Shown piece by piece: positions 60,073-64,000 of a stretch of DNA of 64,000 nt (position 1 is its first letter; each line of letters opens with the position of its first letter). The notes under the pieces are model-generated. The model did no database searches. It was not told the DNA's origin and worked only from the letters and a program-made list of their open reading frames with translations. The position numbers and the translations under genes are program-made. The DNA comes from Ralstonia wenshanensis (lineage in GTDB: Bacteria; Pseudomonadota; Gammaproteobacteria; Burkholderiales; Burkholderiaceae): the NCBI RefSeq assembly GCF_021173085.1, contig NZ_CP076413.1, positions 2,666,001-2,730,000 of the forward strand, written 5' to 3'.

Positions 60073-61416
60073 ATGCCCGAGCGCAACCGGCCGCCATTCA
60101 GGGGCCCTTTTGGCGCGATTGCCGGGTCGACCACCAGCGTCTATGCCGCAGCAGGAGACACCGCCGGCGACGCCCATGAGCCGATGTCCGGCGGCCGCTC
60201 CAGTGCGGTGCGCGATGTCGCTGCACAAGATCTGGCCAGCGACACCGCGCTGTGGCGCTTTGCGCTGGCCGCAGAGCACGGCGGCCGCGCGCCCCATCCC
60301 GACGCCGCCTTGCGCGACGATCTTTCCGTCCTGCGCATCCTGCGCCACGCAGACGGCCTGCGCCTGCTCCGGCAAGGATTGCGCAGCGCGTTCCCGGGTT
60401 CGGCCTTGCGTCTGACCACCTTCTGGCCCGAAGAGCAGCCGCACGCCTACCCGGCGCGCGCGGAAGCCCGCCCGGCGGAATTCGGCGATCTGCTCGTGCT
60501 GCTTCGCCTGCGCGGCGCGGTGCCGACGCTCGATTGCCGCGCGCTCTTTCTTACCAGCCGCCGCATCGACCAGCCGGACGATACGCTCGACAAGCATCAC
60601 GCCCTACCGCAGATCAACCTGTACGAAGGCTGGCCCGACTTCAACGTCTATGCGCGTTCGCCGATCAAGTCGCGCAACGCAACCTTCCTGGGCAAGTTCG
60701 ACCTGTCGGCTGAGCTGGACCCGCTGCGCCGCGTTGGCCGCGACCAGCGCCAGTGGCGTTACCTGACGCCCTGCACGGGCCTGCAGCACTACGCGCAATG
60801 GCCTGGCGCACGGCCGGCTTCTCCGCTGCAATGGCGCTGGCCTTCCGGCCCGCAAGCCGGCGCCGCACGGCCAAGCACCGGTTCGTTCACGGGCCTGCTG
60901 CGCCAGCTCGTACGCCCGGAAGGCCCCGGCGAGGATTGCTCCGCCGGCACAGACGTGCCAACGTGGGGCCGCCTCATCAACAGACTGCTCGACCACAGCT
61001 GGGAAGTCGCCCCGAGCCACGCGCTCAAGAGCGGCAATATCAGCTCGCTGGCATTCTGGACGCGACTGCGCGGCTTCCTGACGGCGGAATACCTGCTCGG
61101 CTCGCACTCGTTGCAGAAGGGTTTTGGGGCGTCGTTGCAGTTCGAGATGGCCAATGGCCTGCAGGACATCGCCCGCGACGACTGGACAGCCACCACCGGC
61201 TTCGACCCTGAAGACCTCGACGTGCCTGGCGTGCGCGGCACGCTACAGCGCATTGCGGCGTCCAGACTGGCCGTCTTCGGCATGAGCGCGGAAGACCCGG
61301 CACCACTCGCCGCGCCGCGCCCGCAACGCGGCGTGACGCCGCGCCCCGATGGCGAACGCGAAGGCCAGCGCGTGTTGCTGATCGACGTGATCCGCCCCAG
61401 CGCAGCCGCCCTGTAA
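60073..61416 (+). CDS. Unrecognised 447-residue protein
   Basis: I do not recognise a family. No signal peptide; sequence is Arg/Pro/Ala-rich with an N-terminal disordered part (1-70) and several conserved-looking stretches: TWGRLINRLLDHSWEVAPSH-like text near 296-315, SLAFWTRLRGFLTAEYLLGS and LQKGFGASLQFEMANGLQD. Aromatic and Trp content is high, which suggests a folded enzyme rather than a spurious frame; codon bias matches real neighbours. Sits alone between the chemoreceptor and the exporter. ATG 60073 follows GGAATAGCC. Confidence 0.7.
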   Translation: MPERNRPPFRGPFGAIAGSTTSVYAAAGDTAGDAHEPMSGGRSSAVRDVAAQDLASDTALWRFALAAEHGGRAPHPDAALRDDLSVLRILRHADGLRLLRQGLRSAFPGSALRLTTFWPEEQPHAYPARAEARPAEFGDLLVLLRLRGAVPTLDCRALFLTSRRIDQPDDTLDKHHALPQINLYEGWPDFNVYARSPIKSRNATFLGKFDLSAELDPLRRVGRDQRQWRYLTPCTGLQHYAQWPGARPASPLQWRWPSGPQAGAARPSTGSFTGLLRQLVRPEGPGEDCSAGTDVPTWGRLINRLLDHSWEVAPSHALKSGNISSLAFWTRLRGFLTAEYLLGSHSLQKGFGASLQFEMANGLQDIARDDWTATTGFDPEDLDVPGVRGTLQRIAASRLAVFGMSAEDPAPLAAPRPQRGVTPRPDGEREGQRVLLIDVIRPSAAAL

Positions 61417-61445
61417 GCACGCCAATTCGATAAAAAGCGACGCCC

Positions 61446-61480
61446 GCGCCGCCGAGAACGCAACGATTTCTCGGCGGCGC
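61446..61480. other. Long perfect hairpin without T-run
   Basis: GCGCCGCCGAGAA (61446-61458) pairs perfectly with TTCTCGGCGGCGC (61468-61480), a 13-bp stem with a 9-base loop, 29 bp after the previous stop. It lacks a T-tract. Confidence 0.6.
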
Positions 61481-61539
61481 GCGGCTATGCTGTGGCGTTG
61501 CGCTGCCGCGCTTCCTGCCGCCCCCCTCCGCTGTCGCTC

Positions 61540-62436
61540 ATGTCTTCCGCTGTTTCCGCTTCCACTGCTTCGACGACGTCCACCTCCCCCTGGATGCCCA
61601 TCCTTGCGCTGATGGGTTCGATGGCCTCCGTGTGCCTCGGTAACTCGTTTGCCAAGACGCTGTTTCCGGTGCTGGGCGCGGCGGGCACGGTCACGTATCG
61701 CGTGACGATTGGCGCGGTGATCCTGCTGGCGTTCTGGCGGCCGTGGCGCCTGCACCTGAGCCGCGCAGATGCCGGCCGCATCGCGCTGTATGGCGTCACG
61801 CTGGCGAGCATGAACCTCCTGTTTTACCTGTCGCTGCAGCGGTTGCCGATCGGCATTGCGATCGCCATCGAATTCACGGGGCCGCTGGTGCTGGCCGTGC
61901 TGCTGTCGCGCCGCGCGCTGGATTTCGTGTGGATCGGGCTGGCGGTGGTCGGCTTGCTCATGCTGACGGTGGCCGACAAGTCGGTCGGTCAGGTGGACCA
62001 CCTGGGCGCGGTGTATGCGCTGGCCGCCGGCGTGTGCTGGGCGCTCTACATCCTGACGGGCAAGAACCTCGGCGGCCTGCATGCGGGCCAGGCGACGTCG
62101 ATCGGCATGGTGGTCGGTGCGCTGTTTGCGATTCCGTTTGGGGTGGCGCAGGCCGGGTGGGCGCTGTTCTCGCCCTCGCTCATTCTGGCGGGACTGGGCA
62201 TCGGGCTGCTGTCGAGCGCGATCCCGTATTCGCTCGAGATGGTGGCGCTCAAGCACCTGCCGGGCAAGACGTTTTCCGTGCTGCTGAGCCTGGAGCCTGC
62301 CATCGGCGCGCTGGCCGGGGCGATCGTGCTGCACGAGCAACTGACCGGGCGCCAGTGGGTGGCAATCCTCGCCATCATCGCCGCGTCGGCCGGCTGTGCG
62401 CTGACGGTGCGCGCCCCCAAGCCCGCCCAGAGCTAG
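61540..62436 (+). CDS. rhtA: EamA-family exporter, RhtA-like (threonine/homoserine)
   Basis: Inner-membrane exporter of 298 residues with ten predicted helices, the RhtA length (E. coli 295). Helices include WMPILALMGSMASVCLGNSF, the paired EamA repeats and the later GLGIGLLSSAIPYSLEMVAL and FSVLLSLEPAIGALAGA segments typical of RhtA. It would move threonine/homoserine or similar solutes out; specificity is inferred. Ends with a TAG that overlaps the CTA/stop of the convergent DUF2817 gene. Confidence 0.9.
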   Translation: MSSAVSASTASTTSTSPWMPILALMGSMASVCLGNSFAKTLFPVLGAAGTVTYRVTIGAVILLAFWRPWRLHLSRADAGRIALYGVTLASMNLLFYLSLQRLPIGIAIAIEFTGPLVLAVLLSRRALDFVWIGLAVVGLLMLTVADKSVGQVDHLGAVYALAAGVCWALYILTGKNLGGLHAGQATSIGMVVGALFAIPFGVAQAGWALFSPSLILAGLGIGLLSSAIPYSLEMVALKHLPGKTFSVLLSLEPAIGALAGAIVLHEQLTGRQWVAILAIIAASAGCALTVRAPKPAQS

Positions 62437-63515
62437 CCGGAAACCCGCGCCACGGCTTGCAATACAGCCATGCGCGTCTGCGCGTAGACCATCCCCTTCC
62501 ATTCCGGCACGTCGCAATAAAACGCATCGCGTAGCCCCCTGCGGATGCCAGCCTGCTGCGCGGCGCCCTGCTCCGGATGGCGATGCAGCCAGTGGTCGGC
62601 GCGCAGCGCCTGCAGCACCGCCAGCGGCGCGAGCGTGCCGAACTCCAGCGTGACGCAGGTCTTCTCGATGCCGGGCGGCAGTTCATACGCGATGCCCATC
62701 AGATCGCCCTTGACGACCGACGAGACCGAACCCGCTGCAGCAATCGGTCGAACATCGGCACCCCAGGTGCGCATGGCACGCTCCAGCTCGGCAGGATCGG
62801 GGCTGTTGAAGATCTTCTCGCCGTGGCCGTAGTGGCCGAGCCCGGTATGCAGGTCGATCCACACCAGGCGCGACATGCCGGCCGCGTGCCGCGACACGAT
62901 CCCGCGCATCTGCAGCGTGCTCCAGCACGGCGTACTGCCGCCGTAGAACATGCCGTCCGGCACGCGGTATTGGCCGCTCGTTGTGGCGTCTTGCAGGGCT
63001 TTTTCGCCGCGGGTGACCAGGTAGTGCTGCAACGCCGCCTGATCCGCCTGGCTGGGCGGCCACGTGCGCGGCAGCAGCAGCGGATCGACTTCGAGATACG
63101 CCGGGTTGGCGGACGCGGCTTCGGCAAAGTCGACGCTGTTGCGGTTCAGGTCAACGTTGTCTTCATTCACGCGCCGCAAGTGTGCAAACCCGTACGGGTT
63201 GACCGCATGCACCAGCAGCAGCGCTACGTTGGCAGCCGCCAGCCGCGCGAACAGTTCGTCGTCTTGCAGCAGGCCGGTCTGGCAGCCGGAGCCGCAGAAC
63301 CCCTCCACACCATGGACGCCGGAGGTGACGATCAGCAGAGCCTGAGCCTGCGCCGGCGCGAGCAGCGCGGTATCGATGGAAAGCTGCTCCCCAGACAGCC
63401 CCGCCTCATCGGGATGCAGATGACGCTCGATGCGAAGCCCCCGGCTCTGTGCGGCGGCGAGGAACTTGCTGCGCGCTTCATCGTAGGTCTGCGAGAAGAA
63501 GGCTTCGACCGTCAT
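62433..63515 (-). CDS. DUF2817 M14-like metallopeptidase-related protein
   Basis: 360 residues, DUF2817 family (carboxypeptidase-A-like fold). Segments LLIVTSGVHGVEGFCGSG (near 62-79, a GxHG-type metal site), LLVHAVNPYGFAHLRRVNEDNVDLNRN (near 100-126) and WIDLHTGLGHYGHGEK (near 209-224, with metal His) match a zinc peptidase active site. Physiological substrate unknown. The start at 63515 is chosen over 63602. The stop overlaps that of rhtA in a CTAG, so the two genes are exactly convergent. Confidence 0.88.
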   Translation of the reverse strand: MTVEAFFSQTYDEARSKFLAAAQSRGLRIERHLHPDEAGLSGEQLSIDTALLAPAQAQALLIVTSGVHGVEGFCGSGCQTGLLQDDELFARLAAANVALLLVHAVNPYGFAHLRRVNEDNVDLNRNSVDFAEAASANPAYLEVDPLLLPRTWPPSQADQAALQHYLVTRGEKALQDATTSGQYRVPDGMFYGGSTPCWSTLQMRGIVSRHAAGMSRLVWIDLHTGLGHYGHGEKIFNSPDPAELERAMRTWGADVRPIAAAGSVSSVVKGDLMGIAYELPPGIEKTCVTLEFGTLAPLAVLQALRADHWLHRHPEQGAAQQAGIRRGLRDAFYCDVPEWKGMVYAQTRMAVLQAVARVSG

Positions 63516-63601
63516 AGCGGGAATCCGGGGGCAGTGGTAGCCGCAGCGTGCCATGTCTGACAGGCGCGGCGCAATCGCACAAACGTGAATGGGCGGCCCC
63601 A

Positions 63602-63636
63602 AAACGCAAACAGGCGACGCATGGTGCGTCGCCTGT
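63602..63636 (-). terminator. Terminator downstream of nrdB
   Basis: ACAGGCGACGCA and TGCGTCGCCTGT form a 12-bp stem with a TGG loop; on the minus strand it runs into TTTGCGTTTT. Confidence 0.85.
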
Positions 63637-63670
63637 CTACGTTGATGCCGGGTCGAGCGCGTGGCTCAGA

Positions 63671-64000
63671 TCACTCCCAGGACAGCGCACCGCCGGTCTG
63701 GTACTCGATCACGCGCGTCTCGAAGAAGTTGCGCTCCTTCTTCAGGTCGATCATCTCGCTCATCCACGGGAACGGGTTTTCTTCGTTCGGGAACAGCGCG
63801 TCCAGGCCGATCTGCTGGCAGCGACGGTTGCAGATGAAGCGCAGGTAACCCTTGAACATCGGTGCGTTCAGGCCCAGCACGCCGCGCGGCATGGTGTCTT
63901 CGGCGTAGCGGTATTCCAGGTCGACGGCCTTTTTGAACAGCTCCGTGATCTCGGCCTTGAACTCGGCCGTCCACAGGTGCGGGTTCTCCAGCTTGATCTG
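63671..64000 (-). CDS. nrdB: Ribonucleoside-diphosphate reductase beta subunit, C-terminal part
   Basis: The last 109 codons of class Ia NrdB; the 5' end lies beyond the window. It reads LENPHLWTAEFKAEITELF and on through MPRGVLGLNAPMFKGYLRFI and CNRRCQQIGLDALFP to FETRVIEYQTGGALSWE. The end carries the alpha-subunit-binding tail. Reduces ribonucleotides to deoxyribonucleotides with its partner NrdA. Confidence 0.95.
   Translation of the reverse strand, partial: QIKLENPHLWTAEFKAEITELFKKAVDLEYRYAEDTMPRGVLGLNAPMFKGYLRFICNRRCQQIGLDALFPNEENPFPWMSEMIDLKKERNFFETRVIEYQTGGALSWE

Overview
The window is a stretch of GC-rich beta-proteobacterial chromosome. Gene content and order suggest Burkholderiaceae, most likely a Ralstonia (pickettii/insidiosa/mannitolilytica-like) main replicon. 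Supporting signs are a fur gene at the left edge, an accB-accC-prmA-zinc ribbon-tpx run, an aroQ-accB link, an mpl-yqiA-ubiC operon, an RNB-TonB-aroE-mtgA run, a lysine/alanine-rich histone H1-like protein, and NADP malic enzyme next to thiL-pgpA-pncC-pyrF. I saw no insertion sequence, prophage, CRISPR array, rRNA or tRNA.

Layout. 1-5,100: fur, a LysR regulator, gap and tkt. 5,150-16,600: a nine-gene minus-strand operon for oxidative (De Ley-Doudoroff type) D-galactose use. It encodes an AraFGH-like ABC importer, an SDR sugar dehydrogenase, an aldose 1-epimerase, an SMP-30 lactonase, galactonate dehydratase DgoD, KDGal kinase DgoK and KDPGal aldolase DgoA. A porin lies upstream, and a GcvA-like LysR gene is divergent to the porin. 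Pyruvate and glyceraldehyde 3-phosphate from this route would feed the adjacent gap and tkt functions. 16,650-18,570: a VOC protein, rsmE and a DUF937 protein. 18,620-28,430: a second sugar locus with a GbpR-like LysR gene divergent to an L-arabonate dehydratase-like IlvD/Edd enzyme, an MFS carrier, a 2-keto-3-deoxyarabonate dehydratase-like enzyme, a Gfo/Idh sugar 1-dehydrogenase and a second AraFGH-like ABC importer. This matches non-phosphorylative L-arabinose oxidation. The lactonase and the last dehydrogenase are absent from this locus; the lactonase may be supplied by the galactose operon.

28,500-29,600 holds a secreted RNase Sa/barnase-like ribonuclease translationally coupled to a long barstar-like inhibitor. 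30,000-53,100 is mostly housekeeping: malic enzyme, thiamine-phosphate kinase, PgpA, NMN deamidase, OMP decarboxylase, CorA, peptidoglycan glycosyltransferase, shikimate dehydrogenase, a TonB-like protein, an RNase II-family protein, chorismate lyase, an esterase, Mpl, TlpA-type thioredoxin, AroQ, AccB/AccC, PrmA, Tpx and a PfkB kinase. 53,300-58,200 is the most accessory-looking part: a histone H1-like gene with 45-bp coding repeats, a 1.7-kb gene-poor stretch with a dense CGATGC motif field, two tandem paralogous low-complexity lipoproteins and a DUF2147 protein. 58,400-64,000 holds a chemoreceptor, an unrecognised 447-residue protein, an RhtA-like exporter, a DUF2817 peptidase-like protein and the C-terminus of ribonucleotide reductase beta.

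The strongest unexplained signals are inverted-repeat operator candidates in front of all three LysR-linked promoters, the CGATGC field beside the histone-like gene, and the RNase-barstar pair with an extended inhibitor. All functions are read from sequence motifs and family knowledge; nothing was searched against a database.
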